64,000 nucleotides of DNA from Bacteriovoracaceae bacterium. Lineage in GTDB: Bacteria; Bdellovibrionota; UBA1018. Shown here piece by piece: positions 29,377 to 38,283 of this stretch. The notes under the pieces were generated by a model. The model made no database searches, was not told the origin of the DNA, and was given only the letters and a program-made list of their open reading frames with translations. Location: assembly GCA_947447665.1 (NCBI GenBank), contig CANFJX010000003.1, forward strand, positions 124,001 to 188,000, written 5' to 3'. Position 1 is the stretch's first letter, and every line of letters begins with the position of its first letter. Position numbers and translations under genes: made by a program.

Positions 29377-30534
29377 ATGGCCGACATGTTTCAACTTCGA
29401 CCATTTCAAAAAGAAGCCCTCGCTGCTCTAGAGTCTCCTACTCAATCACCTCAACATGTCATTTGTATTGCGCCAACAGGGTCAGGTAAGAGTCTGATCT
29501 ATGAGAGGCTTGCCTCGAGGGAAAGGTGTCGAACGCTGCTTATTACACCTCTCGTAGCCTTGGCTCGTCAACAATTCGCACGACTTCAGAAATTAGGGAT
29601 TCCCACCTTCCTTGGAGCTGGAGGGGGAAAATCCTCCCCTCTCATCCACCAGTCCGGAGCATGGATCGTGAGTCCAGAATTACTGCAGTTCGCATCCGTT
29701 CAGCATCATCTCACCCGGTGGGGACCAGAATTAATGGTCGTAGACGAATGTCACTGCTTGTGGGAATGGGGGGATAAATTTAGACCCGCGTTTCAAAAAG
29801 TTCCTCATACTTTAACCCTCCCTTCAATTCGAAAGAGCCTTTGGCTAACGGCAACCTTACCGATCGAAGCTAGATTACAACTCCGTACTTTTTTTTCTAC
29901 TCCTCCCATTGAACTGGGCGAATTCGACCTATCGCCTTTAGTTTTTCTAGAGATTCGGCACTCTCCCCTGACTCAGCGTCTCCAAGAACTCATGAGCTGG
30001 CTCCACTCCCAAGAAGGCACCGGAATCATCTTTGTCTCTACTCGCGACATGACTCTGAGACTTGCGCGAGTCATAGCCGCGATGGGTAAAAAAACATCAA
30101 TCTATCATGCAGGAATGTCTAAAGAGGAGAGACAACTGACTGAACGCATGGTCCATGAACAACAGACCCAGATCGTGGTCGCCACGACTGCATTTGGAAT
30201 GGGAATGGACTACCCTCATCTATCTTTTGTGATTCTTTGGCAAGCTCCCACTTCGCTGCTGTCTCTGGTCCAAACCATTGGCCGAGTAGGGCGCAACGTT
30301 CACACCCCCAGCCGAGCTCTTGTTTTTTGGGATTTTGACGACTTTAGAATGCTCGAATGGACGATTCAAAACTCTCATAAAAGAAGAAATGAATTAAATG
30401 ACCTACTCATTTTTCTTAAGTCCAAAAATTGCCGCAGAGCGAGCTTAAGGAGATACTTTGGGTCAACTCTAAAACCCTCTCGCTGCAGCAGGTGCGACAT
30501 ATGCGCCAAAATTGCCTATTGGCCGCTGGCTTAA
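29377..30534 (+). CDS. Compact RecQ-like ATP-dependent DNA helicase
   Basis: SF2 helicase of 385 aa. Motif 0/I: LRPFQKEALAAL and APTGSGKSL; motif II is DECH (VVDECHCLWEWGDKFRP); motif III LTATLP; motif V TAFGMGMDYP; motif VI QTIGRVGRN. The C-terminus carries the RecQ zinc-binding signature in short form (CRRASLRRYFG, then CSRCDIC), after which the protein ends. The winged-helix (RQC) and HRDC domains of full RecQ (about 600 aa) are missing. This is a natural short RecQ-family form, not an obvious truncation, since the zinc motif is whole. The role in repair is inferred. An ATG at 29386 is an alternative start. Confidence 0.88.
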   Translation: MADMFQLRPFQKEALAALESPTQSPQHVICIAPTGSGKSLIYERLASRERCRTLLITPLVALARQQFARLQKLGIPTFLGAGGGKSSPLIHQSGAWIVSPELLQFASVQHHLTRWGPELMVVDECHCLWEWGDKFRPAFQKVPHTLTLPSIRKSLWLTATLPIEARLQLRTFFSTPPIELGEFDLSPLVFLEIRHSPLTQRLQELMSWLHSQEGTGIIFVSTRDMTLRLARVIAAMGKKTSIYHAGMSKEERQLTERMVHEQQTQIVVATTAFGMGMDYPHLSFVILWQAPTSLLSLVQTIGRVGRNVHTPSRALVFWDFDDFRMLEWTIQNSHKRRNELNDLLIFLKSKNCRRASLRRYFGSTLKPSRCSRCDICAKIAYWPLA

Positions 30535-30557
30535 AAAATGCTAATCTGACTAACAAG

Positions 30558-30586
30558 ATAGTAAATACGAAAGAGAGATTTACTAT
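30558..30586. repeat. Short AT-rich inverted repeat between helicase and clostripain genes
   Basis: ATAGTAAAT at 30558-30566 and ATTTACTAT at 30578-30586 are perfect 9-base arms with an 11-base loop. It could be an operator or weak hairpin. It follows the helicase stop by 23 bases and has no T tract. Confidence 0.5.
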
Positions 30587-30675
30587 TGATACGCGGGTTT
30601 ATTCAGGAAAGTCCTCTTGGGAAAGCCCTCAAATTAGTAGCATTAAAACCGTTACGCCACTCATGGAGGAGCTTT

Positions 30676-31914
30676 ATGCGTAAAACCCAGTTCTATTTAA
30701 CTATTTTATTAATGGTTGCCTACACCTATTCTTTTTCAAACTCTGCTTTTTCAAAAGATTCAGATTTACCATCTGCTGCCCCAGCAGAATGGACTTTTTT
30801 AGTTTATCTTAACGGGAATAATAATTTGGACCCATTTGGGACAACGAATCTTAAGCAGATGGAACAAATTGGCTCATCACCTGATGTTAATGTCGTAGTT
30901 CAATGGGCTAGCTTGCAAAATGGTGGAACCAAAAGACTCCTCATCAACAAGGACACTACCCATACTGAAGTTACCTCTCCGGTCGTTCAAGACTTGGGAA
31001 AAATTGATATGGGTGACCAACGGACCTTACTCGAATTTATCCAGTGGGGGACCAAAAAATACCCAGCAAAGCACTACGTTGTTGACGTATGGAATCACGG
31101 TAGCGGCTGGCATGCTCGAAATCTTAAAGGAAACCTTTCACTCCCAAGAGTCCACACCACTGATATCAGCTGGGATGACAATACGGGACATTCCATCACG
31201 ACGATCCAATTAGCAGAAGTTCTGCGAGCAGCGGCTAAACTCATTGGGCACAAAATTGATCTCTACGGGAGTGATGCTTGCTTGATGGGCATGACAGAGA
31301 TCGCTAACGAGGTAGCCGACTCGGTGGATACTTATGCCGGCTCTGAAGAGGTCGAAGCAGCGGCAGGATGGCCTTATCACAAGATTTTGGGACATCTCGT
31401 ACAGCACCCCCAGATGACTGCAAATGATCTCGGCAAGGTAATCACCTCTGAGTTTATCGGTTTTTATACAGCCCCAGAAAACCAAGACCAGGGCAACGCG
31501 ACTTTCTCCGCATTTGACCTAAGCAAAATGGCAGACCTGGATCGAGCCATTAGCAATCTTGGAATTGATTTAATGACTGTAGCTAGGAGCGACCGCGCCC
31601 AAGTCATCACAGCAGTCACCAGCGCGCAACGGTTCACCTTTGATGACTATGCTGATTTGACAGATGTAGTTGCTCAATTGGAATCCCTGAAAAATTCTGC
31701 TGTTCGGCCCGAGACATTGGCTGAAGTCAAACTAGCTCTAGCTCAGTTTGTGATTGCCTATGGAGCGACTTCGGCTCTCCCTAAAGCTTTTGGTGCCTCG
31801 ATTTGGTTCCCTACAACTCAATCGACCTACCAACTCTACTCAAGCCTTTATCAAAAACTCAAATTCGAAAAACATACGCACTGGAATGAAGCATTACAGC
31901 ATCTTTTAAACTAG
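30676..31914 (+). CDS. Secreted clostripain-type cysteine protease (peptidase C11)
   Basis: I take the ATG at 30676, preceded by GGAGGA at five bases; an in-frame extension to 30586 lacks such a site and would mask the signal peptide. From this start the protein has 412 aa. Residues 1-26 form a Sec signal peptide ending near SNSAFSK. The C11 fold begins with WTFLVYLNGNNNLD, the catalytic His is His141 in WNHGSGW, and the nucleophile is Cys202 in GSDACLMGMTE, matching clostripain-family His-Cys dyads. Likely role: extracellular or periplasmic Arg/Lys-type proteolysis, but specificity is not visible. No lipobox or anchor is seen. Monocistronic, followed by a long hairpin at 31939. Confidence 0.88.
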   Translation: MRKTQFYLTILLMVAYTYSFSNSAFSKDSDLPSAAPAEWTFLVYLNGNNNLDPFGTTNLKQMEQIGSSPDVNVVVQWASLQNGGTKRLLINKDTTHTEVTSPVVQDLGKIDMGDQRTLLEFIQWGTKKYPAKHYVVDVWNHGSGWHARNLKGNLSLPRVHTTDISWDDNTGHSITTIQLAEVLRAAAKLIGHKIDLYGSDACLMGMTEIANEVADSVDTYAGSEEVEAAAGWPYHKILGHLVQHPQMTANDLGKVITSEFIGFYTAPENQDQGNATFSAFDLSKMADLDRAISNLGIDLMTVARSDRAQVITAVTSAQRFTFDDYADLTDVVAQLESLKNSAVRPETLAEVKLALAQFVIAYGATSALPKAFGASIWFPTTQSTYQLYSSLYQKLKFEKHTHWNEALQHLLN

Positions 31915-31938
31915 TTCTGTCTTTTGCAATCTAGGCCT

Positions 31939-31997
31939 CAAGATCATGTTTTTGGGCGTGGGATCCAAAAATATTTAACGCCTAAAACATGATCTTG
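31939..31997. repeat. Long inverted repeat between convergent clostripain gene and tRNA-Pro
   Basis: Arms at 31939-31959 and 31978-31997 start with a perfect 14-base match (CAAGATCATGTTTT paired with AAAACATGATCTTG), then a one-base offset and five more paired bases (GGCGT/ACGCC). The loop is 18 bases. It has no T tract, so it is not a classic intrinsic terminator, though the RNA hairpin would be strong in both directions between two transcripts that converge. Confidence 0.75.
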
Positions 31998-32045
31998 ATT
32001 GGCAGGAATAAATAAAAAAACGATAGGAATTAAGGTTGGATTAAC

Positions 32046-32123
<78 letters not shown>

Positions 32124-32177
32124 AACTCAGATCATCCTTGTAACAAACACTGTCTGAAGGGGCAAGAAAAAGAAGTT

Positions 32178-33116
32178 CTAGAAACTCGCAACAAATCGGC
32201 GAGTAAATGCAGTCTGAAGCCGAAAGAAAGACTTCTCCTCCTGGGCTGCATCATCTCTAGCATCTGAACCATCGATGATCTCGAAGTGATCCGGATTTTT
32301 AAAGATCTCAACTAAAAGACTCCGGTGAAGATCATGACCAGCCCGATGGAGGCGGATAAAACCCTGAATAGCGATCCCTGCTAACTTGAAATCGCCCAGA
32401 GCATCGAGGACTTTGTGGCGGACAAACTCATCAGAAAATCGGAGACCCTCTGGGTTGAGAACAGCAGCGTCACTCAAAACCACAGCGTTCTCTAAACTTC
32501 CTCCCCGAGCTAATCCTGCTTTTTTGAGATTTTCTACGTCTTTCAAAAAGCCAAAAGTACGCGCAGAAGCTAATTCATCAAACGAGGTCTTACCCTCTTC
32601 ATAATGAAATTCTTGGTATCCGATAGCGGGATGGTCCCACTCCACTGATCCATGAATTTCAAAACGAGACGAAGGCTCAGCAACTGCCCATTTCTCACCC
32701 ATCTTCAACTCTACTTTTCGTCGAAGGGCCAAGATCCGGCGAGCTTGACTCTGAGTCTGGATTCCTGCCTTTTGGAAGGCGTCGTAAAAGACTGCAGCAC
32801 TCCCGTCCATGATTGGAACTTCAGGTCCGTCGAGTTCGACTCTCACGTTATCAATGTTAGCCCCCTGGAGGGCTGCAAGTAAATGTTCCACCGTTCCGAC
32901 GGTCACTTGTTGGTAACCCAATGTGGTCGCGAGCTGAGTGCTCACCACAAATTGATGTTCTGCGGGAATCTCAGGACAACCTGGCAGATCGGTACGAACA
33001 AAAACTACACCAGAACCTGGAGCCGAGGGATTGAGTCTGATCCGAATCAATCGCCCCGAGTGAAGCCCAATGCCCTCGAGATCCACTTGTTTTTTTAAAG
33101 TCCGTTGTGAAACCAT
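32178..33116 (-). CDS. lpxC: UDP-3-O-acyl-N-acetylglucosamine deacetylase LpxC
   Basis: Committed step of lipid A synthesis, a Zn-dependent deacetylation in the cytoplasm. Markers: the N-terminal GIGLHSG, the zinc His in TVEHLLAALQG, and the second zinc block HKVLDALGDF with HKxxD. The final His ligand is in LHRAGHDLHRSL. Length 312 aa is normal. The ATG at 33116 is preceded by GGGAGA. The gene follows ruvB on the same strand, separated by 238 bases that should hold its own promoter, and it ends just upstream of tRNA-Pro. Confidence 0.95.
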   Translation of the reverse strand: MVSQRTLKKQVDLEGIGLHSGRLIRIRLNPSAPGSGVVFVRTDLPGCPEIPAEHQFVVSTQLATTLGYQQVTVGTVEHLLAALQGANIDNVRVELDGPEVPIMDGSAAVFYDAFQKAGIQTQSQARRILALRRKVELKMGEKWAVAEPSSRFEIHGSVEWDHPAIGYQEFHYEEGKTSFDELASARTFGFLKDVENLKKAGLARGGSLENAVVLSDAAVLNPEGLRFSDEFVRHKVLDALGDFKLAGIAIQGFIRLHRAGHDLHRSLLVEIFKNPDHFEIIDGSDARDDAAQEEKSFFRLQTAFTRRFVASF

Positions 33117-33354
33117 GGTTCTCCCATTATTCTGACACTACGTAGCAAGGCCCATGCCCGAAAATGGTTTTCGTTAACTTTTATTTACCCTCTAATCATG
33201 AAATTGAAATATCCCTATTATTCTCAATACTCAGAGAGCTTTTTGCCTTTTTACCACATTCAGTTTGAACTCAAAATTCGGGGTAAAAGAGCGCCTCACA
33301 GCTAAAACTGTGTCACCTTGTCCACAGGTCAAGACCTTGAGTGTGGCAATAAAG

Positions 33355-34404
33355 TTACACTTTAGCTTCCCAAATTTCACCCAGATGGTCATAAGCTAGA
33401 CGAGTCGCCACTCGACCCCGCGGAGTGCGCTGAAGAAACCCCTCCTGAATCAGGTAGGGCTCATAAACGTCCTCGAGCGTGTCTCTTTCCTCACCAAGAG
33501 CTGAGGAAAGAGTCTCTATCCCGGTGGGACCTCCATCAAATTTCTGAATCAGAGCGGCGAGAAACTTGCGGTCCATCGGATCAAGTCCTCGATGATCGAC
33601 CTCAAAAAGAGCTAATGCTGCCTGGGCGATCGCTCGGTCAATTCTAGGCTGGCCGCTCGCATTTGGTCCCCGAACCTGAGCGTAGTCCCTCACTCTTTTT
33701 AAGAGTCGGTTTGCGATTCGGGGAGTTCCTCGAGACCGCTTTGCAATTTCGCTCGCTCCCGACGGGTCGATCTGAATTTCTAGAAGCTGTGCGGATCGAT
33801 AAACAATCTTCTCCAACTCCTCTACTGGGTAAAAATCCAGTCTGAGCTGCACTCCAAATCGATCTCGAAGCGGGCTCGAGAGAAGACCTGTGCGAGTAGT
33901 AGCTCCCACTAAGGTAAACTTAGGTAAATCAATTCTCAGAGTCCGAGCGGCGGGACCTTGACCGATAATAAGATCTAGCTTGTAATCCTCCATCGCTCCG
34001 TAGAGTACTTCTTCGATTGTTTTTTGAAGCCGATGCACCTCATCGATAAATAGGACATCCTTGGGCTGTAAATTAGTCAAAATGGCCGCCAGATCACCCT
34101 TTTTATCCACATTAGGCCCTGTCACCGTGTGAATTTGAGTTCCCATCTCGTGAGCAATGATATGCGCCAAGGTAGTTTTTCCCAATCCTGGGGGGCCAGC
34201 AAGGAGGACATGATCCAGGGCATCCCCTCTTTTTCGGGCCGCTTCCATAAACAGGGATAAGTTTTCTTTTACCTTTTTTTGCCCAATATACTCACCCATG
34301 AAGGATGGACGAAGACTCTGCTCCTGGTTTTGATCTTGCCCAACTTCAGTCTCATTCAATTCAATTGGGCTCACGAGTCGCTGATCTTCAGTTGAATCTC
34401 CCAT
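33355..34404 (-). CDS. ruvB: Holliday junction branch migration helicase RuvB
   Basis: AAA+ motor that drives RuvA-bound Holliday junctions. Walker A is [13 protein letters not shown], Walker [10 protein letters not shown], sensor 1 and arginine-finger region [21 protein letters not shown], and the winged-helix C-terminus contains [17 protein letters not shown]. Length 349 aa is typical. It is the last gene of the ruvCAB set, 19 bases after ruvA. Confidence 0.96.
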   Translation of the reverse strand: MGDSTEDQRLVSPIELNETEVGQDQNQEQSLRPSFMGEYIGQKKVKENLSLFMEAARKRGDALDHVLLAGPPGLGKTTLAHIIAHEMGTQIHTVTGPNVDKKGDLAAILTNLQPKDVLFIDEVHRLQKTIEEVLYGAMEDYKLDLIIGQGPAARTLRIDLPKFTLVGATTRTGLLSSPLRDRFGVQLRLDFYPVEELEKIVYRSAQLLEIQIDPSGASEIAKRSRGTPRIANRLLKRVRDYAQVRGPNASGQPRIDRAIAQAALALFEVDHRGLDPMDRKFLAALIQKFDGGPTGIETLSSALGEERDTLEDVYEPYLIQEGFLQRTPRGRVATRLAYDHLGEIWEAKV

Positions 34405-34423
34405 ATCAAACTCCCTCGCTCAT

Positions 34424-35104
34424 TTAGGCTAACTGTCTTAATGCGCTTCGCACCAAATCCTCAACAGCCCGTGGGGGAGCGTCTGAGGACTTTAGAATCC
34501 GATGGAGTAATTGGTGAATATCTTGATCTCGATAACCCAAGCCCACCAGTGCTGACTTAGCATCCTGGAAAATCTCGGAACCACCCTTTTCGAGATCCAA
34601 CCCTATAGACTCCTCAGGAGATCTAACCAAAGGTGAGACTAGATTCCCCTCTGCCGACCGCTGCATCCAACCTAAAGCGATTTTTTTGCGAATAGTATCT
34701 TTCAACTCTAATACCACTCGCTCTGCCGTTTTCTTTCCTATGCCAGGAATCTTGGTTAAGAATGCTTGATCCGCCGTAACAACCGCATCAATCAGGAGGG
34801 ACGGCTCCACACTGGAGAGAATTCCCAGTGCACTCTTAGGTCCCACCCCATTCACTGAAAGCAGAATCAGAAAGAGCTCTTTTTCAAACTGAGTAGAAAA
34901 CCCGTAGAGATCAAAGGCCTCTTCACGAACGTGGGTGTAAATATAAAGTTCGGGCTTCTTCTGCGCAAGATGGGAAGCATAGCCGGTTCTCTGGGGAACA
35001 GACACAGAATACCCGACGCAGCCCGATGAACTGCGATCTCCAACTGCTAGTAAAACACGACCTTCTGCGTGTTCAATCATCTCGCCGCAAAGGTAACCAA
35101 TCAT
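34424..35104 (-). CDS. ruvA: Holliday junction-binding protein RuvA
   Basis: Forms the tetramer that clamps the four-way junction and recruits RuvB. The start is the ATG at 35104, which overlaps the ruvC stop as ATGA and gives the family-typical MIGYLCGEMIE; a longer in-frame start at 35164 lies inside ruvC and is rejected. Domain I is residues 1-65, two helix-hairpin-helix motifs follow (SVNGVGPKSALGIL and IPGIGKKTAERVVLELKD), and the C-terminal RuvB-contact domain ends in ALVGLGYRDQDI. At 226 aa it is slightly longer than usual because of the linker before domain III. Confidence 0.94.
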   Translation of the reverse strand: MIGYLCGEMIEHAEGRVLLAVGDRSSSGCVGYSVSVPQRTGYASHLAQKKPELYIYTHVREEAFDLYGFSTQFEKELFLILLSVNGVGPKSALGILSSVEPSLLIDAVVTADQAFLTKIPGIGKKTAERVVLELKDTIRKKIALGWMQRSAEGNLVSPLVRSPEESIGLDLEKGGSEIFQDAKSALVGLGYRDQDIHQLLHRILKSSDAPPRAVEDLVRSALRQLA

Positions 35105-35622
35105 AGGCTCGAATCCTTTATAGATTTGCGTATAGCAGTAGAGCGTACCATTTGAGCATGACAAATAGCCAGTGCCAAGGCATCAGAGGCATCTGCCGTT
35201 TCAAAAGCTCGCTTACCAATCAAAAGCTGCACGATCTTAGCTACCTGCTCTTTATCAGCATGACCGTGACCAACGATTGCCGATTTGACGGCAGTAGGAC
35301 TGTATTCTTCAATCTCTAACCCGTGAATTTTTCCAGTCAAGATCGCTGCTCCACGGGCCTGCCCCAGCTTGAGCGCCGAAAGCGCATTTTTTGCGAAAAA
35401 AACCTCCTCAATTACCATAACCTGAGGCTTCAGACGCAGAATCACCTCGGTGAGCTGCTGATAAATAACATACAAGCGCTCTGCAAACTGATCTGATTTT
35501 TGATTAGCAGAATCGTAAACTCGGAGTGTTCCGTGGGCAACGTGCTTCAGCTGATTGCCTATACGATCCACACAACCGAACCCCATCAAACGAGAACCTG
35601 GGTCAACGCCCAAAACTCTCAT
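35101..35622 (-). CDS. ruvC: Holliday junction endonuclease RuvC
   Basis: Metal-dependent resolvase. Catalytic carboxylates are visible: Asp7 in VLGVDPGSR, the Glu pair in MVIEEVFFAKN, and the C-terminal ADASDALALAICHA. Length 173 aa is standard. It starts five bases downstream of the GNAT gene stop and overlaps ruvA by four bases. Confidence 0.96.
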   Translation of the reverse strand: MRVLGVDPGSRLMGFGCVDRIGNQLKHVAHGTLRVYDSANQKSDQFAERLYVIYQQLTEVILRLKPQVMVIEEVFFAKNALSALKLGQARGAAILTGKIHGLEIEEYSPTAVKSAIVGHGHADKEQVAKIVQLLIGKRAFETADASDALALAICHAQMVRSTAIRKSIKDSSL

Positions 35623-35627
35623 GGATT

Positions 35628-36770
35628 CTAGGCCAAAGTTTTTTGGTAAATGCGATAAGTTTTATAACGCTCGCCACACATCTGCTCAAGAGCCTTGTTC
35701 ATGGGCTTATTGTCCTCAAGAATCCAAGAAGCCTCTCCTGAGCGATACCCACCTTCCCTTGCACGCTCGTGGGTCTCGACATAAAATAAGGCTCCAAGCC
35801 CGAGCTCACGAAATTCTCGCTTAATCCCGAGAGTTACGACGCGACAACGGTCGATAGTTTTCTTTCGACCCAATCCCTTAGTGTGCCACAGAAGCTTCAA
35901 GAGCCCCGTCGGAAATAGCTTTCCATCTGAGACTTTTTTAAATGCCTGATTCACATCCGGCAAAGTCATAGAAAAACCAGCAATCTCGCCCCTGACCTCT
36001 GCAATCAAGCAGAGACTGGGGTCGATGATCATTTTCATATCCTTAGCCATGTGCTTAAACTCTTCGGGCGCCATCGGGATAAATCCCCAATTCTTCTCCC
36101 AAGCATCATTGTAAATTTTGAGAACCTGGTCGACTTCGCGATCAAAATCCTTCATTTGAATGGATCGAAAAACAATCGCATCTTTTTTTCTAATTCTCGC
36201 TGCGTGTCTAAGGATACGGTCCGACATTTGCTTTTGAGGACTTAATATATAGGCGTAGAGATCCTTTGATTTCTGCATGCCCCAGGACTCTAGTAATTGA
36301 GCGTAATAAGGAGGATTGTAGGTCATCATTACTGTAGGCGAATCAGCAAATCCTTCAACCAGCAACCCACACTCATAGTTCGTGCTCGGATTCATCGGGC
36401 CAGAGACTTGTTCCATCTCCTTAGACTTTGCCCACTGCGCCACCTCATCAAGGAGGAGACTGACTACTTTTTGATCATCAATCGCCTCGAAAAAACCAAA
36501 GAAAGCTGTCTTCTCCTCATGAAATCGATTGTGATCCGAATCAATGATCCCGATCACTCGACCCACACATTTTTTATCTCGGAAGCATAGCAAGGGGAGC
36601 ATCTCGGCGTGCTTGAAAAAAGGATTCTTACGAGTATCTAAAAGATCCCGAACGGCCATCTTCAAAGGCGGCACCCAGTGCTGATCCCCTTTGTAAATGG
36701 ACCAAGGCAAGTCAATGAAGGTATTCCAGTCCGCTTTAGTCTGCACCGGTTGAATATGATACACAGACAC
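35628..36770 (-). CDS. GNAT-superfamily N-acyltransferase-like protein
   Basis: A 380-aa protein with a GNAT-type core in the first 160 residues and again near the C-terminus (DRCRVVTLGIKREFRELGLG, the acyl-CoA-binding loop pattern R-x-x-G-L/I-G). It resembles the large GNAT proteins of the E. coli YghO type. The gene follows the serine palmitoyltransferase-like gene by 34 bases on the same strand. In Caulobacter and some Bacteroidetes a GNAT-like acyltransferase acylates the sphingoid base (bacterial ceramide synthase) near SPT, so an N-acyl transfer role is plausible but unproven. An amino-acid or protein acetyltransferase is the alternative. Confidence 0.8.
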   Translation of the reverse strand: MSVYHIQPVQTKADWNTFIDLPWSIYKGDQHWVPPLKMAVRDLLDTRKNPFFKHAEMLPLLCFRDKKCVGRVIGIIDSDHNRFHEEKTAFFGFFEAIDDQKVVSLLLDEVAQWAKSKEMEQVSGPMNPSTNYECGLLVEGFADSPTVMMTYNPPYYAQLLESWGMQKSKDLYAYILSPQKQMSDRILRHAARIRKKDAIVFRSIQMKDFDREVDQVLKIYNDAWEKNWGFIPMAPEEFKHMAKDMKMIIDPSLCLIAEVRGEIAGFSMTLPDVNQAFKKVSDGKLFPTGLLKLLWHTKGLGRKKTIDRCRVVTLGIKREFRELGLGALFYVETHERAREGGYRSGEASWILEDNKPMNKALEQMCGERYKTYRIYQKTLA

Positions 36771-36804
36771 CTCCCCTTAAATTGTCAAAGCGTTGTACTG
36801 GGAT

Positions 36805-38052
36805 CTATACCACGCCAAAGTGGGCGTGTGCTAGAGCCGCGAGCTCAGCCTGCTTGCTCTGGTGTCCAATGATCCCAAACTCTTTGCCCAAGGCTTCAAG
36901 AACCTCGAGTACATAGTCAAGATCCTCGTTAGCATGCGAGGCCATATAACTAGTTCGGATGAGCGCGCAGCCTTCAGGAACTGCCGGACGTACTACAGGG
37001 GTTGCAAAAACCCCCTTTTCGTAAAGTTTTTGAGCAAAAGCGAAAGCGGTGAAATCATCCCCAATCAATAACGGAATAATGGGAGTTTGACTGTTGAGGG
37101 TTTTATAGCCAAGACTAGAAAGCCCACGACTCATTTTATTTGCGTTTTTCCAAAGATTCGCCAAGTGCTCAGGCTCCTCCTGAACAATTCGCAAACACTC
37201 TAAAACAGTGGCAGCTGCCGCTGGAGGCATCGCCGCACTGAAAATAAAGGGTCGGCACTTGTGCTTAATGTAGTGAATGACATCAGCCGGTCCAGCTACA
37301 TATCCACCAATGGAGGCAAAAGACTTTGAGAACGTACCAATCACGAGATCAGCAGAGCCCACGTCACCAAAGTGATGGGCGGTTCCCTGACCTTTATCCC
37401 CTAGCACTCCGATTGCGTGAGCATCGTCAATATAAAGCCTACAAGAATACTTCTTTGCCAGCTCAGCGGCTTTAGTAAAATTAAAGATATCACCGGACAT
37501 GGAGAAAACTCCATCCGCCACAATCAGAGCTCCTGCGTATTTATCGCGCGTCGCTTCAAGGACTCGCTCTAGATCCGCCATGTTGTTATGCTTGAACTTG
37601 ACGGTGTCGCCCAGGCTCACGAGCGTCCCCTCAATAATCGAGGCGTGATTTTCGCGGTCGCTATAGATGACATCATTTCGCCCGACAAGAGTGGAAAGTG
37701 CCCCTTGGTTCGACAAGAAACCTGTACTAAATACGAGGCATGCCTCTTTACCTAAATATTTTGCGAGCTCTACTTCCAGTTCTTCATGAAGAACCAGATT
37801 TCCATTCAGAAATCGAGACCCAGTGCAGCCAGTACCGAATTGATCGATCGCTGCTTTGGCCGCAGCCTGTACTTTTGGATGATGCGTGAGTCCTAGATAA
37901 TTATTGGATCCGATCATCACTCGGCGTCTACCATGAGTTACTACTGTTGAGCCCGCTGTGGACTCAATTGCCCTAAAATAAGGGTAAACCCCTGCTGCTT
38001 GAACTTTTTTTGCGTCTTGATACTCGCCACACTTTTGAAAAATATCTAGCAT
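36805..38052 (-). CDS. Serine palmitoyltransferase-like alpha-oxoamine synthase
   Basis: PLP enzyme of fold type I. Features: N-terminal Gly-rich FGTGCTGSRFLNG, the cofactor-stacking His136 in DRENHASI, Asp210-Ala-His212 (YIDDAHAIG), and the PLP Lys243 in GTFSKSFASIGGY. The GTFSKS form and RPFIFSAAMPP resemble bacterial serine palmitoyltransferase more than glycine C-acetyltransferase (usually GTLGKA) or BioF. The substrate pair would be serine plus a long acyl-CoA or acyl-ACP, giving 3-ketosphinganine. 415 aa is close to the 399-420 aa of bacterial SPT. Two clues (sequence flavour and neighbour) support sphingolipid synthesis, but BioF/KBL activity cannot be excluded by eye. Confidence 0.82.
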   Translation of the reverse strand: MLDIFQKCGEYQDAKKVQAAGVYPYFRAIESTAGSTVVTHGRRRVMIGSNNYLGLTHHPKVQAAAKAAIDQFGTGCTGSRFLNGNLVLHEELEVELAKYLGKEACLVFSTGFLSNQGALSTLVGRNDVIYSDRENHASIIEGTLVSLGDTVKFKHNNMADLERVLEATRDKYAGALIVADGVFSMSGDIFNFTKAAELAKKYSCRLYIDDAHAIGVLGDKGQGTAHHFGDVGSADLVIGTFSKSFASIGGYVAGPADVIHYIKHKCRPFIFSAAMPPAAAATVLECLRIVQEEPEHLANLWKNANKMSRGLSSLGYKTLNSQTPIIPLLIGDDFTAFAFAQKLYEKGVFATPVVRPAVPEGCALIRTSYMASHANEDLDYVLEVLEALGKEFGIIGHQSKQAELAALAHAHFGVV

Positions 38053-38115
38053 ACGAATACTTTATCCTCTTGGGATGATTCCCCTCTTGAGCAATCCTAT
38101 TGAGACAGAGAGCAA

Positions 38116-38144
38116 CTGTTAACATCAGATAGTAATCAGGTCAA
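38116..38144 (-). promoter_or_regulatory. Possible promoter of the SPT-GNAT-ruvCAB operon
   Basis: On the minus strand, TTGACC (38139-38144) and TAACAG (38116-38121) are separated by exactly 17 bases, 64 bases upstream of the ATG at 38052. The -35 matches well and the -10 poorly, so this is tentative. Confidence 0.35.
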
Positions 38145-38283
38145 CTTCTATGTCTAAATAGTTGATTTATTTAATCTTAATAAAACCCATTTTGACACTC
38201 GCATTTGATTCAAGTTCCTATAAAAAAAACCGAAAAGCTACTAAGAAGCGAAATTTCCTTCGCACCTAGCTAAGGCGCAGGCA

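Noticed and set aside
33117..33354. Search for a gene or RNA in the 238-base ruvB-lpxC gap
   Set aside because: Only a short CACAG/CTGTG hairpin and AT-rich sequence are visible; probably the lpxC promoter region, without a site I can defend.
34105..34115. A TTATCCACA DnaA-box match inside ruvB
   Set aside because: A single copy inside a conserved coding stretch (Val-Asp-Lys-Lys codons), so it carries no evidence of a regulatory role.
38192..38224. TTGACA and TATAAA upstream of the Pro-rich hypothetical gene as a promoter
   Set aside because: The two boxes are separated by 21 bases, too far for a normal sigma-70 promoter.
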